Shown here in pieces: positions 17,191-30,109 of a DNA stretch of 64,000 nt (the first letter of the stretch is position 1; each line of letters begins with the position of its first letter). The notes under the pieces are model-generated. The model was given only the letters and a program-made list of their open reading frames with translations. It searched no databases and was not told where the DNA came from. The position numbers were made by a program, and so were the translations under genes. Source of the stretch: Stomorhina lunata (Eukaryota > Arthropoda > Insecta > Diptera > Rhiniidae); NCBI GenBank assembly GCA_933228675.1, contig OW121741.1, positions 62,022,863 through 62,086,862 of the forward strand, in the 5' to 3' direction.

Positions 17191-17682
17191 ATTTTTTCAT
17201 AAACCCAACAACCACAATAGCAACAACAGCAAGGAATTTTTTCATAAACATACAACAACGACAATAACAGCAGCAAAAGTTTTTAAACAGCGCACACACA
17301 AACATTTCCATTGAAGGTTCGTAAAAGAATGAGAATAAATATATTTTTAATTCTCACGCACAACCCGCCGCCGATGTCTGCTCATGAGAGAATGATTTAT
17401 CTTAAGATAAACAATTTTTATCTTTTTAATATCTGTGTGAGCAATATGTGTGAAAATTAAAAAGGTGAATGCCACTCATATCCATTTATACTTATATCCA
17501 TTCGTATCCAAAGATGAAATTTTATTATACCCTTCATAAAAATTGATCTACCAATTTTAAAGAAATTCAATAGTGTGCTGCGCTGAATGATTTCATAAAA
17601 ATAAAATTTGATATACAACTTTGATATAGAAAAATCAACTTAAAAAAAAACAATTTTTTGACGAAATTAAATTTTTTTATAC
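17191..17682. other. Spacer with CAACAACAA-type simple repeat
   Basis: CAACAA/AACAGC trinucleotide-rich sequence occupies about 17200-17290. The remainder shows no gene. hAT terminal repeats may lie here but were not identified. Confidence 0.4.
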
Positions 17683-20065
17683 CCTTCACCAATAGGTGAA
17701 AGGGTATTATAAGTTTGTGATTCCGTTTGTAATTATTAGTGATCGTAAACCCCATAAAAATTATACCGATCGACTCAGAATCGGGAGGAGAATCGATTAA
17801 GCGATGTCCGTCTGTCTGTCCGTCTGTCTGTTTTGTCCGTCTACCTGTCTGTAATTTTTTCTGTTGTAGTCAAGTTTTTGGAGCTCCTGTTTTGTCGATA
17901 TCTCAGGTGTTTATTTTGATGAAATTTAATAGCGTCCTTCGCAGGGGATTACCTAAATCCTGATGCATTCGGTAATTTGTGGTAGATATAATTAAGCGTT
18001 TAAGCGATGGTGTTTTGATCGACAATGATAAAATTTTGTGTAAAATCCAGGAGCTCCACAAATCTGATTTTAGCAGACAGACACTCTGCATTAATCTTAA
18101 TTTTGTGTCTGACTTTTGAACATTATGATAACACTTGAGAATGTATTATATATCAAATTATAGGTAATCTTCCTAGGAAGTACAAAAATGCAGCTAACTA
18201 CATGAGATCCGTTCAAAACCTACATATGTATGTAAGTATCTCACATATCAACGAAAATTTAAATTTTTTAATTGCAATTGGGAGAAATCCGTTCACGTTA
18301 GACAATTGATCCCGTATAACTTCGTTGTACAATATTGATATTCAGGGCGATAGCGCCTAAAATAAACTTTCTAGAGGGACAACATTTGACAAAAGTATTT
18401 CTGATCTCTTGAAAAGTTCGATATTGAAAATGGGCGAGCTCTATTCGCATTTAGTGAAATCTCCCATATAACCCCGACCAGGAATCGATTTAATGCTGAT
18501 AAATTAAATCACATTAAAATTGCACAAGGAACTAGAGCAAAACTTTCCAAACATCCATCGAATCCATCCATCCAATTTAAATTCTCATCGAATTTTGAAT
18601 TTTGGCGATATCTCTGGTATTTATGGACCGATTTTGATATAATTTAATAGCGTGCTGCGTTGAAGCATTTTCTAAAATCTGACATATAATTCGAAAAAAA
18701 TCTTTTTTAAAAAATGCTGTTAAAAAAAAAAAAATTTTAAACTGCTAATTTGCGTACATCGATATATTTTGCTTTGGCGATATCTGAGTTGTTGATATAC
18801 CGATTACGATGAAATTCAACAGTGCTCTGCGTTGAATGATTTCCTAAAGTATCATATACAATTGAGAAAACTTTCTTCAAAAAAAATGATTTTTTTTACA
18901 AAAAAATATATTTTTTTTACAAAAAAATATATCTTTTTTACAAAAAAATATTTAAATTCGGCAATTTGCGGAACATCGAATTTGGAGTTTTGGCTCAGAT
19001 TGTTATATACCGATTTTGATGATATTTAAAATCGTTTTGCTTTAGTGGATTTCCTAAGATCTGACATATTATTTATGTCAGTATACTATCCGCAAATTCA
19101 GGAATTTTAAACAAATTGAAGAATTTTATACAAATTAAAAAAAAAATATAATTTTAAAGGAAATATAAAATTTTAATTCGGCATCGAATTTCGAGTTTTG
19201 GCTATATCTCAGGTGTTAATAGAAATGCATATTGAAATTTGATAATAAACTTCATAGTACACTATTAACATCCAATATTTAACTTATGTCGGTATACCAT
19301 CCAGGAGCTACACAAACCTGATTTGAGTAGACGGAAATACAATGCACATATGTCTAAAATTAGTGGTATGAATTTTGAACAAAGTGATTGCTCATTATTT
19401 GTGACATATAATAAGTATATTTATATTAAATTATAGGTAATATTTTTATGAATTATGCAAAATACAACTCATTACAATGGTATCCGTTCAAAACCATACA
19501 TATACATATGTATAAAAATCTAACTGAACCTATAGGTTAATATATTAATTATATATAATTGCATATATTGGTACTAATTCTGCCCACTAAATTCACAGAC
19601 ATTCAAGATTAACCATGTGCTTTTCCTATAAGAAAAACATATACACGTATTTTAAAATGTTGTGATATTTGTTAGTTGCCAGATATAAAGTCAAGACACC
19701 GAAATCAGGATACAAAATTTTGAACAATATAGAACTTTTGCGTTTAACTTATAAATGTATTTTAGGTCCAATTTATGTAACTTTAACATATCAAAATATA
19801 GGTAAGATTTCCGTGATTAACACAAAAAACAACTTAATAAAATTGAAAAAATTAATTTTGAAAATATCCTTTCAAAATCTATATACAATATCAATCAATT
19901 AAAGAGTCTAAGTATACCCTAAGAACAAAAGGCTTGCCAAATTGAAAGACAATACTTTCCAAATATTATTTCTGAAGTATTTATCTAAAGCATATATTGA
20001 TCGACTGAAGAATTACTACCAAGTGTAATTTCCATAAGTCTAACATAAACTACTTCTAGTTTTTT
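17683..20065 (-). mobile_element. Mini-me-like element copy B, diverged
   Basis: It begins with TATACCCTTCACCAATAGG and AGGTGAAAGGGTATTA, followed by the core and a (GTCY)n tract (17805-17850). Modules of GATATCTC..TTTATGGACCGATT recur to about 19300. A run to about 18570 matches the interior of the other copies; after that the match is poorer. No clean distal end was found before copy C starts at 20066. Confidence 0.65.
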
Positions 20066-22428
20066 TATACCCTTCACCAATAGGTGAAAGTGACCCCATA
20101 AAAATTTTACCGATCGACTCAGAATAGGGAGGAGAATCGATTAAGCGATGTCTGTCTGTCTGTCCGTCTGTCTGTTGAAATCAAGTTTGTGAAGCCCCGG
20201 TTTATAAACATCTGAAATATCGAAAAAATACCAAAAATTAGACGAAAATTTTAAAATTTTTGATTGAAAAACACTTAAATAACGAAAGAAACAATATACT
20301 CATGGTATACAAGTGATAATATATTATATATCAGATTTTAGGAAATTTTTCCCCAAACTACTCTGTAAAATTTTATCGAGATCGGTCCATAAACAACTGA
20401 GATATCGCCAAAACACTAAATATGATGTATCGCAAATTGCCCAAAGTACGTAAGTTTGTTGAAAAATGAATTGCAGAAATAGGAAAAAACCATCCTTCTT
20501 TAGCACGGACATACATAAATTTTATATCAGATTTTAGGAAATTCCCTCGCCAAGCACGTTACTAATTTTATCAAATGCGGTCCATAAACAACTGAGATAT
20601 CGCCAAAACACTACTTGTAATGTACAGCAAATTGCTCAAAGTACGTGTCTAAGAAATTTTGTTTACATTTCGTAAGTATTGTTTCAGCGATAGCTCAGGT
20701 GTTTATGGACCGATTGTGATGAAATTTGACAGCGTTCTTCGTGGGAGGATTTCCTAAAATCTGATTTATAAACTCCACAAATCTGATTATGAATACCATT
20801 CAAATTGTACCGATCGACTCAGAATCGACAGGAGAATCGATTTCGCGACGTCAGTCCGTCTGTCTGCCTGTCTGTCCGTTCGTCCGTCTGTTTGTCTGTC
20901 CGCCCGTCCGTCTACCTGTCTGTTCTTTTTTCAGTTGTAGTCAAGTTTTTAGTTCTTTTTTTAGGGGATTGCCTAAATTCTGATGCATTCGGTAAATTGT
21001 GGTAGATATAATTTAGTGTTTAAGCGATATTTCAGTTGTTTTGATCGACAATGATGAAATTCAGTGTAAAATGCATATGGGTATACCTTCCAGGAGCTCC
21101 ACAAATCTGATTTTAGCAAACAGACACACTGCATTTATCTTAATTTTGTGTCTGACTTTTGAACATTATGATAACATTTGAGAATGTATTATATATCAAA
21201 TTATAGGTAATCTTCATATGAAGTACAAAAATGCAGCTCAGTACATGATATCCGTTCAAAACCTACATATGTATGTATCTCACATATTAACGAAAGTTTT
21301 TTAATTGCAATTGGGAGAAATCCGTTCACATTTCACAATTGCTCCCGTATAACTTCGCCTAAGGCAATCACTTAGTAGCTAATAAATGACTAATTATAAT
21401 AGATACGACGATGACATTTAGTATAAAGACGTTGTACAAAATCGTTATTCAGGGCTATAGCGCCTAAAATAAACTTTCTACACTCTCAACATTTGACAAA
21501 AGTATTTCTGATCTCTTGAAAAGTTCGGTATTGAAATTGAGCCCATATAACCCCGATTGGGAATGAATTTAATGCTGATAAATTAAATCACATTATAGTT
21601 GCACAAAGAACTAGAGCAAAACTTTCCAAACATCCATCGGACAGATCGAAAAAACAATACATCCCAAATATTATTGATGAAGTATTCATCTTAGTTAGTT
21701 AACTAACTTCGGATTAATAAGTAAGTCTTCAATAACTTTTCCGGCAAAGCTGATATCCATCCATTCAAAAGCTATATATTTCACGTATGTATCTAAAACT
21801 AAGAGTGTATACCCTATAATTCTAAGGCTTGTATACATTGACAATCATTGTTAAAGCTTTGACCTAAATCAGTCCGCTAACTTGAGAGTTTTATATAACT
21901 AATCAAGAACTTTTACTAGTTGGATAATCCGTACGAATTAAAGTACACAACCCTCACTGGGCACTGTGTTTTTGGGTTTCATGCCAGAATACTTAATCTT
22001 CATCAAATCGATGTGCTTTTGCAAATCTTTATGCTTAAATAAGCATTCTCTACTTGTAGTCGAGTAATCTTTATTTTCACAAAGGGACCATTTTAGAACC
22101 CAAGTGACGATGCCCTAGACATCGGCCACCTGCCCAACCTAACCTTTGGGTCCATAACTATTCTAGATGATGACGCCACCGATAAGCTTTTCTTTTTCCG
22201 ACTCTTAATTTTAAATTGCATTAAGTATGAACAAAAGATATTACATTAAGTATGAACAAAAGAAAATTAATATAGATATCAAGCATTTGTGTGGAGCTCA
22301 ACTAAGTCAGTAATCAGAAACTATATAATTATCAATATATTCTTACGGTTTTGTACTTTACTTTTGGAACACCATTGGTGAAGGGTATCCAAGATTCGGC
22401 AAAGCCGAATATACCACTCTTACTTGTT
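20066..22428 (-). mobile_element. Full-length mini-me-like element, copy C
   Basis: It starts with TATACCCTTCACCAATAGG at about 20066 and ends with GGCAAAGCCGAATATACCAC followed by TCTTACTTG at about 22428. This is the mirror image of copy A and about the same length (2.36 kb). The core with (GTCY)n occurs twice, at about 20145-20175 and 20848-20925. No coding capacity. Confidence 0.8.
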
Positions 22429-22752
22429 CAAAATGGTCCAGCTCACGGGAGGTCAAAGGTCGAATTATTTTAAATGTCATCATAAAAAATACCAATGTTT
22501 ATTTTGAGGTGAGGTACACATTTCACGAATTTTGCTTCCATACAACTTATGTCGCTCTAATGTAGGTGTGCATACATATATGAATATAAGGCTGAAAAAT
22601 TTGGTTGGCCAGCTGCTTTTTAGAAATATTTTATGGGGGCCGCTAAGTGAAAGCTCTGCTTTAAGGATTAAAAAAATACTATAAGAAAAGTTTTTTAATA
22701 CCGAAGTAAAAATCTCATTTCCTATCACTGGTTTGTACATTTTTGAGTAATA

Positions 22753-23075
22753 GCCAATTTTCACGTCCCCTGAAACATTTTGGCGTTTTCTTTTGGTGTC
22801 CCTTCGTGTTTCAAGATTCGTTTATATTAAACTTTTTTGTTGAAACTATGATTGGACGTTTTGACGTTTAATTGTCTATTGCAGTATTGCCATTTGAATG
22901 TATTGTTTTACCGACACTCAGATGTGTTCCCTAAAGTAGGGATAGGAAATTTTTGTTGAGAATTCGCTAATGAATAATATATAATTAATTTTTATTTGTA
23001 ATTTTATTTTCTCCACCAACAAACTCTAATTTCATGAAACATTTTCAGAAGACATGTCCCCTCGTGAAAATGGGC
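22753..23075. mobile_element. 323-bp MITE with TA target duplication
   Basis: Terminal inverted repeats are GCCAATTTTCACG on the left and the complement of CGTGAAAATGGGC on the right, 13 bases with one mismatch. They are flanked by TA on both sides (22751-22752 and 23076-23077). Subterminal GTCCCCTGAAACATTTT and ATGAAACATTTTCAG are also partly inverted. The TA duplication suggests mobilisation by a Tc1/mariner-type transposase. No coding capacity. Confidence 0.75.
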
Positions 23076-23379
23076 TATAAAACGTTTTACAGAATTATGT
23101 CATAAGTTCAGAGTTTCGGTGGCCTTTACAGTACGTTTACACACGTAGGTGACTTGTTACAAGTTGTGTATACGTATTCTTCTGACATTTATTTATTTTA
23201 TTTATTTATTTATTTATAAAGATTTTCTAATACAACAAGATTAGCTATCTTAGAAATTGTAGTATTAGAATCAGCCAAGTCAATTTTAAAATGTTGAATA
23301 AATACAATTAGTTAAAATTAAAAATCATCAGTAACATTATAATATCAATTGACAAAAGTTAAATAATAATAAAAAAAAA

Positions 23380-23416
<37 letters not shown>

Positions 23417-24076
23417 TAATAATAATAATAATACATGATTTGACAAAATTAGAAGTAAAAAAATCACTGGCAATCAAAATCGCTTGCCAGTGAGCCTACA
23501 ACTTGCAGAAGTATGATTGCGTTAGTAAAAAATATAAATGTATTGAGCTTGCACTTGCATGTGTAAATGCCGTGTAAAAAAACAACTGTATATGTTGGTT
23601 ATTGCTGTTATTATTGCTAGTGGAGACAATGCGGAGATATTTTCACAGCAATGTGAATATTGACAGCACTGATCAGAGTCAGCTGTTGATCTTTTGACAC
23701 AGTTGTATTTGTTCTCGATGTTGTGTGTATAAATGGTAATATAAATATTTTTGTATATATTGTTCAGTATTTCTTGCTTTTCATATGTAATATTTATGTA
23801 CTTTTGTTTTAGAAAATTTTGTGCATTATATATGAAAATAAACTGACATGCCTACGCAAAGTTTCAACTTTAATAGGTTTTTATCTCTAGAACATTGGTT
23901 TGGCTTTGATGATGGTCTTACCATTGCACAGTGTGTTAGAATAAAAAGCAGTGTGTTAGAATAATAAGCATGGCCATATCCAAAAATATTTTACATCTAA
24001 ATCGGCTTTAAAATAATGTCAAAAATGCTAAAATAAAATTTAAACTGCCAAAAAATAATGCTAAAATTTAAATTGT
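23076..24076. other. Spacer with (TTTA)n and (AAT)n microsatellites
   Basis: (TTTA)n occurs at about 23186-23218 and (AAT/AATAAA)n at about 23384-23433. No gene recognised. The (TTTA)n tract could be the tail of an old retroposon, but no head or duplication was found. Confidence 0.5.
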
Positions 24077-24735
24077 GTTATACCATTCACCACCGTAGGT
24101 GGAAAGGGTATTATAAGTTTGTGCTGATGTATGTAACTCATAGAAATATTTGTCTTAGACCCAGCTTTTAGTATATAAGCTTAGAATCACTTTCTGAGTC
24201 GATTTAGCGATGTCAGTCCGTCTGTCTGGGTGGACGGCTGGCTGGCTGGACCCCCATGTAATCAAAGTACAGGTTGCAATTCTAAAGATAATTTGATGAA
24301 ATTTGGCACAGATGATTTTGTTGATGACTTCAAGGAATTGATATTTTGGCACAAATATTAATATTTTTTTATTATATTGAAAACATATACTTCTTATGTC
24401 AACCAACATCACTGTATCAAATTTTGTTGAAATCGGTCCACATATAATAATCTGTAGATAATAAGAATTTTAAGTTTATTGTTTGCATACTTAATTTTTG
24501 TAACAACTGTAATCAATTTGCCAAATCGAGGTAATCGATCCACATTTGACCCTAGCTCTCATATTAGTCCAAATGACAGCTTAAATATATAAGTTTTGAG
24601 AAAATATTTGTATGATGGAAAAATTTTGCAAATATTTGTCTCTATACAGGAAAAAGAACAGTTTTGACCTTAGTGGTGAAGGGTATCGTATGGTCGCGCT
24701 ATTTATCATTTTCTTACTTGTTTTTTTGTTACTTT
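24077..24735 (-). mobile_element. Older mini-me-like element (copy G)
   Basis: ATACCATTCACCACCGTAGG with GGTGGAAAGGGTATTA forms the end hairpin. CTGAGTCGATTTAGCGATGT leads into GTCAGTCCGTCTGTCTGGG at about 24205-24230, the core plus a short (GTCY)n. The far end near 24672-24725 reads GTGGTGAAGGGTATCG then TTTCTTACTTG. It is a different subfamily from copies A-F, with a core closer to the published mini-me core. Confidence 0.7.
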
Positions 24736-25236
24736 GGTTAATATATTTTTCACAATTCTTCCCTATAAACAATAATTGCACATTAGTTCTATGAAACAAA
24801 CTGATTATAAAGTAGCAGAATATGTATTGAAGTACCTATTTATACATATACATTTATGTACGAAATTTTGCCATTTGATACCAGTTTTTACAAAAACTGC
24901 GTTTGCAACAAATAAACACAGAATTGTCATTATGTTCATTCGTTTACGTTAAAATTTGTACAAATTATTACAAAATATTACGAAAAGTCGTTCGTTTACC
25001 CAAAACTCAGTAAGAGGGGAAATGTAAACAGAGAGAATTTTTGAGAAAAAGTGACAGTCTATTTGCTGAGTATTTGTAAAATGTTACGGGGAAAATGTTT
25101 GCCTGTAAAAGTTCAGTAACAACAACAACATGAATATAAAACGTAAACAAAAGAAAAACAGGCAGCTGACCATTTACCACAATTTTTATTTAGTTAACAA
25201 TTTTAAGTAAAAGAAACAAAATTAACTAAATTAAAG
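24736..25236. other. Spacer
   Basis: AT-rich. Several TTCGTTTAC motifs here face similar motifs near 26440-26540, which hints at a decayed outer inverted-repeat element around the hAT insertion, but the match is too weak to annotate. Confidence 0.35.
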
Positions 25237-25529
25237 TTAAAAAGTAGAGTTTGCAAAAAAACCGTGAAAGTGAGAAACCGCGGTTTCGGTTTTAAAACAC
25301 CCAAAACCGACCGGTTTCGGCTCGGTTTTTTAAATAAAACTATTTTGATTTAAATTTGTAGTGAAATTTAGATTATTTTATTAAAACAAAATATAAAGTA
25401 TATTTATAAAAGCTCATATTTATAATTTAATACAAAAAATCAGAAATAAATTCAGGTTTTTTAATATGAGGGATTTCTTTAATAAGTCTTGTTGATTTTA
25501 GAAACACTGCAGAGCGCCTTTAGCTTGTA

Positions 25530-26060
25530 TAATATTTGAATCCGAGCGACAAATTGCTTCAACAGTAATTTTTACGAATAGCAATTAATTTACTAATAGC
25601 AATTAATTTACGAATAGCAATTAATTTACAATTTAAAAATCCATAGAATGAAGCAAATCTAAGAACGACAGATTTTCTAAACTTTCATGAATACTTTCTT
25701 TTAGAAGCAAAAATCTAAGAGAATACTTAATTTACGATTATAATGCGTTTTAACGCTTGTTTGTAAAATATTACGACACACTGAAATACCGAACAGTTTT
25801 TTTACAGCCGTAGGTTAAAATTTATATAGGCAATCGGTTTTAAATGATTCAAAGTTTCATCGTCGCCTTCTTTAAATTTTTCATAAAAAACATCAATGAC
25901 TGCAAGATGAATTCCGTGCGCCAACCATAAATGAAGCAGTGTTTGATTTTCAGATCCAAATTTGATACTGACTGCTGCTTCATCTATAGTAAATGCTACG
26001 ATGTGTGTATGCATCAAGTGAAATATTAAACTCCAATAGCTTTTGTGTAATGGTTTCTTG
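25530..26060 (-). pseudogene. hAT transposase fragments inside the 1.07-kb element
   Basis: On the minus strand, the segment TVDEAAVS-like to LWLAHGIHLAVIDVFYEK (about 26017-25870) matches the central hAT region around the conserved CxxH-type motif. Here the motif reads WLAH, so the cysteine is changed. A second segment near 25560-25500 (VEAICRSDSNIIQAKGALQ) matches a later region. The sequence between and around them is lost. No functional protein can be made. Confidence 0.6.
25566..25630. repeat. Triplicated 21-base repeat
   Basis: CGAATAGCAATTAATTTAC is repeated three times in tandem with one substitution in the middle copy. It lies within the decayed hAT coding region, so it is a local duplication. 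Confidence 0.85.
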
Positions 26061-26320
26061 CGTTTGCTTGTAGGTTATAAAATTTCATTCGAAAAAACGT
26101 GCCTTACAATCACCTTTTGCCTTTTTTTATTTTGCTTCATTTCATAGACAAATTATGTGCGAATTTATGATAAACTAATGTTATTTCTGAATAATACCAA
26201 CAAAAAAATATGAAAAATAAATAGGTAAAATCGGGGTTTTTCAACGGTTTTAGGCTTTGAGGCATAAAAAACCGAGATTTCGTTTTCGGTTAAAACCGAA
26301 CTGCAAACCCTATTAAAAAG

Positions 26321-27243
26321 TATATAACTAATCAAAAATTAAAAGCTTAGGTCATTTTTTATTTATTTATTGCCAATTGTATTGTTTTTTTCTTATTGTC
26401 TCGATGTTCTTGCTGGGTTTTTACAAATTTTCTGTTCGTTTACTTTTCTTGTACAAATGATTTGGTGAGAGTAAATTCGTTCATTTACTCAGTAAATACT
26501 CAGCTTACTGGACTTTTACTGGAAAGTAAACGAATAGACCTATTATATTCTGATTAATGAGCTTTTTTTTGTCTCATTTAGTGTATTTTAACAAAAGAGT
26601 TTTTATGTTAACTATGGTCAAATATGGACCGAGTTCAACGAAATTTGGTAAATTTAATTTCAAAAGGTTTGCATGGTTGCTCCAGCCGTACAGACATCAG
26701 TAAATAAACTCAGAAAGTGATTCTAAGTTTATTATAGACTTTAAACTTATTTTAAAATGTTTTTGCGTCCTTAATTATGTGACCACTACCTGTATACTTC
26801 AATAAACTATACAAATGTCACTCAGAATTGAAAATATTGTTGTTTTTTATCTTTATATATACATTCTGCATAGAATTATAAAGGAAAATGTGTTAAAAAT
26901 TTTACATCACGCCTTTATTTTATTTATTTATTTATTTATTTGTTATTCTGTGCAAAAGACTTATATTATTATCTTATATTGCAGCACAGAATTTAGCACT
27001 GTTGTAATACAGTTTCAAGAAATAAAAACATACATTAATTTTAATGTTAAACAATATGAATAAAAATAATACAAAAAGTAAAAGAAAATAAAGATTAACT
27101 CCAAGTAGTGATCTTTTCGCGATAAATTGCATAATATTATGAAAAGGGGGTGTTACTAAAAACGTTATAATTCTTAAAATAATTTATAATTTACCTCAAA
27201 CATTTTAGTAAAAATATTTCAGATTTAAATTATTTGGGTAAAA
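26321..27243. other. Spacer with a partial mini-me-like fragment
   Basis: At about 26590-26755, CCAGCCGTACAGACATCAG followed by AACTCAGAAAGTGATTCTAA is a reversed, truncated match to the core region of copy G. A (TTTA)n tract is at 26920-26942. No gene recognised. Confidence 0.5.
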
Positions 27244-27345
27244 ACAAGCTTTAGGATGATAGGTTATACACTCTTAGTTTTAGATACATATGTTAGATAT
27301 ATAGCTTTTGAATGGTTAAATATCAGGTCTAAATTTACTGATAAC
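27244..27345 (+). mobile_element. Mini-me-like fragment (left piece of copy E)
   Basis: TACACTCTTAGTTTTAGATA and the following 60 bases match the interior of copy A (6455-6530). The continuation (TTGGCTAATTTAGATGAATA) appears at 34415-34470, so about 7 kb has been inserted between the two pieces. Confidence 0.6.
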
Positions 27346-27386
27346 GCATCGTTGTCGAAAAGTAATAAAATATTTACTTACATTCA

Positions 27387-29787
27387 TAGAGTTTGGAAAT
27401 GGGTAAATACCCAATTGGTAAATACCCGGTAAAATGGGTAATTTGGGTAAAAATGGGAAAATACCCGGGTATTTACCCAAAAACAGGGTAAAAACAATAT
27501 TATACAAAATTTGGTGAATAAGTCCATTGTAGATCAAAAATTACTAAAATATCAGATAGAATTCATGTCTCAAAATTAAAAAACGACACAAGAAAAATAT
27601 TTTTAACATTATAAAACCATATTTATTTATATATTTTTATATATACATACATATATTTTACACATAAATAAGTATGAATGAAATCGATATTTAGTCATTA
27701 TCACTGTCCGTTTCACTGACAAAATAGATATCAGAAGAGCTAGTGATTCCTGAGGAGGTGGATGGTGATTCTTCAAATAAAATATCATCTACTCCATTTT
27801 TAGAGTTATTTTTACGTATGTTTTTATTTTGTAGATTCCAGTTATGAGCTATAAAGGATGCCTTTCCGGCGTTTTCTGTAGTTAACCTGTTGCGCTTTTT
27901 TGAGTGAATAAAACTTTGAGTGCTGAAAGAACGTTCGGTAGCTGCCGAAGTGCATGGGGCCGTCAATATGCGAATAGCAATTCTGTATAATTCCGTTGAT
28001 GCGCAAATGCTTTTCCACCAAGTAGAAGGAGATATTCCTTCTATGCAGCTCCAAACAAAATTGTTGGACCACATACCCTCTCTAGCTTTATAATTTGCAA
28101 CATCCACCGTCGGATTTATATTTAAATCGGACCCCATTTCGTAAATGAACTGCATCGCAATTATATATTCGGATGGAGATAGGTCGTGCCCTTGGCTACT
28201 GGGGTCAAGGAAAGTGGCTGCCAAATGTATAGGTTTTACTGATTTTTCTGTTCTAGAATCGAAGGAAGATAATAATTGTTGTTTTTCATTATCATCAATC
28301 TCAGGTATCATTTAAAGTGCATATTGCAACTTGCTCCGTATATCTTTAAAAGCAAAATATACTCGGTGAATATTATATTGATTAGACTCTAATACAGTTA
28401 TCCATTGAGACATTGGTAGAAATAGCTTTAAATTGAAACTTAGCATATTCCAAAAATCCTCACTTAGTAATGCTGATTTTGCTGTTGGCTTAAGATTTAC
28501 ATTCTCGTGTACTGCCAAAGCTTGAAGCGAAGCTTTACTGTTTATTAAACTTTTTAAACATGAAACATAGCTGCCCCATCTAGTTTTAACAGGAAGCTTT
28601 AATTGTTCTCCTGATCCTTTCTCTTTGCAGATTTTAGAAAAAAGTGAAGACAAAATTTGGCTGTATTTAACAGTTTTTACTACTTCAATAACTAATAAGA
28701 AAAAATTTTTTAAGGTAGTACACTTAAGAATATCTTCGCTTATCAAATTGAGACTGTGTGCTATACAATTGAGAGGTATTATATGAGGATATGACTTTTT
28801 AACTTCGTTAAATACTCCTTGCATATTTCTGGCATTGTTTCCAATCAGAACGACAAATTTTTGTTCGCCGTATTCTTGCATAATATTAATGATTTCTCCA
28901 GCCAAATAGGTAAAAGTATGGCTATTGATTGCAGTTGCCAAACTTCTAACGAAAACAATTTCAGGCTTAGAAATTAAAAAATTCACAATACCTTCATTTC
29001 GAATGTTGCTCCATCCATCGCATTGAAGATGAAGGTAGTTAGAAGATTTAACTTGAGCTGTGATGTTATTTTCAAGCTCATTATATATTTTATTTAAGTA
29101 TTTTTTGGAAACTACCTTTCTACTTGGCATTTTATATGATGGTTGCAATTCTTGAAAAAACTCTAGCCAAAGGGGATGTTCAACCATCGAAAATGGAGCA
29201 CCTGAAACAGTAATTGCCTTGGATAGTTTCTCATCGAGATCTTCCTTATGATCATAAGATATGGTTGAGTTTGAAAGTTGAGACAAATTTGATGCATTTA
29301 GGACATTATCAGAATATATAGAATTTTCAGCAGCAATTGTTTTTTTACACGAACTGGTTTTATCTACTTCTTGTTTTACCATAATTTGACATTTAACACA
29401 ATTAGTCAAATGTTTTATCATTTTAGTTACATTTGGCCATTGATATATTTTTTCGCAATACCTGCAAAAAACGGATTTTGTGCCACTTGATTTGAAATGC
29501 TTCCATATCTTTTCATTTTTCGGTCTTCCCATGACTAAAATTTAAATAATTCAATGTTAGTGGTGGTTGCTGGTTTCTTCACAAGTTAGTAAATTATTTC
29601 CGTTTATTTTGGAATATTAATATTTTTTTATTTTTTTAAATAAAAAATTGACAATAAAATCTGTCTGTTTTACCTTTTAAAATATTTTTTAAATACCCAA
29701 AAAAAAATACAAAAAAAGGTATAAACCCGGAATTTACCGGGTATTTACCCACTGTCTGGGTAAATACCGGGTAGAAACCCATCTCTA
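27387..29787 (-). mobile_element. hAT element, 2,401 bp, 8-bp target duplication
   Basis: The ends TAGAGTTTGGAAATGGGTAA and the complement of GGGTAGAAACCCATCTCTA are inverted and start with TAG. Subterminal regions repeat GGGTAAATACCC many times in both orientations, the usual transposase-binding arrangement of hAT elements. Both flanks carry TACATTCA (27379-27386, 29788-29795). The element contains one transposase gene on the minus strand interrupted by a single stop. Confidence 0.92.
27691..29532 (-). pseudogene. hAT transposase, one in-frame stop
   Basis: The 5' part (28312-29532, 406 codons) has a BED-type zinc finger (C23, C26, H41, C45) and the catalytic region with CDGWSN (D172). The second acidic position reads GNNARNM (N232), where relatives usually have a D. 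It then has CIAHSLNL. A TAA at 28312-28314 ends it. The same frame continues without loss for 206 codons (27691-28311), with the W-W-K and SAATERSFS (E126 of that part) motifs of the C-terminal dimerisation domain. The gene is therefore full length apart from one stop and the D-to-N change, so this copy is probably inactive. The family resembles DUF659-type hATs. Confidence 0.9.
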
Positions 29788-29795
29788 TACATTCA

Positions 29796-29960
29796 AGGTC
29801 ACCAGAGTAGGTTTACTTTTTTAGTAATAAATTTAAGCTTGCTGCTCTAAGATAATTCATGAATAGAATTGTGAGGTACTTTTTCTGAAAGGCTGAATTG
29901 TTGAGATAAAGAGTGTAAGGAATGTTTGAAAAAAAATTTGACATTTAAAATATAGTACCT
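29796..29960. repeat. Left arm of a large inverted-repeat composite
   Basis: TTTACTTTTTTAGTAATAAA through TTTTTCTGAAAGGCTGAAT to about 29945 is the inverted copy of 34240-34405, with several mismatches and one small indel. The hAT element at 27387-29787 sits inside this arm, since the remaining outer part of the arm is at about 27365-27386. Confidence 0.8.
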
Positions 29961-30109
29961 GGTAGACCGAGCCTTGCTCGGAGCTTTATGATAAGCATTT
30001 TGAGGAAAATTTTAAAGTTTTTATATATTTTATATTATAAAGTGCTAAAATAAATTTAGAGGAAAGACATTGTAGAAATATTCAGTTAATTTTGAATTAT
30101 TTGATTTAT

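Larger units (their letters stand above)
25245..26312 (-). mobile_element. Non-autonomous hAT element with perfect 8-bp target duplication
   Basis: The ends TAGAGTTTGCA (25245) and the complement of TGCAAACCCTA (ending 26312) are inverted repeats. The flanking 8 bases TTAAAAAG are identical on both sides (25237-25244, 26313-26320), the hallmark of hAT insertion. Subterminal regions are rich in AACCG/CGGTTT palindromes. The interior holds a fragment of hAT transposase, so this is an internally deleted derivative of 1,068 bases. Confidence 0.88.

Noticed and set aside
22480..22764. 94-codon minus-strand frame right of copy C
   Set aside because: No domain, overlaps the edge of the TA-flanked MITE, and has no similarity I recognise.
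24155..24412. 85-codon minus-strand frame
   Set aside because: It lies across the mini-me-like core and (GTCY)n tract and has no recognisable domain.
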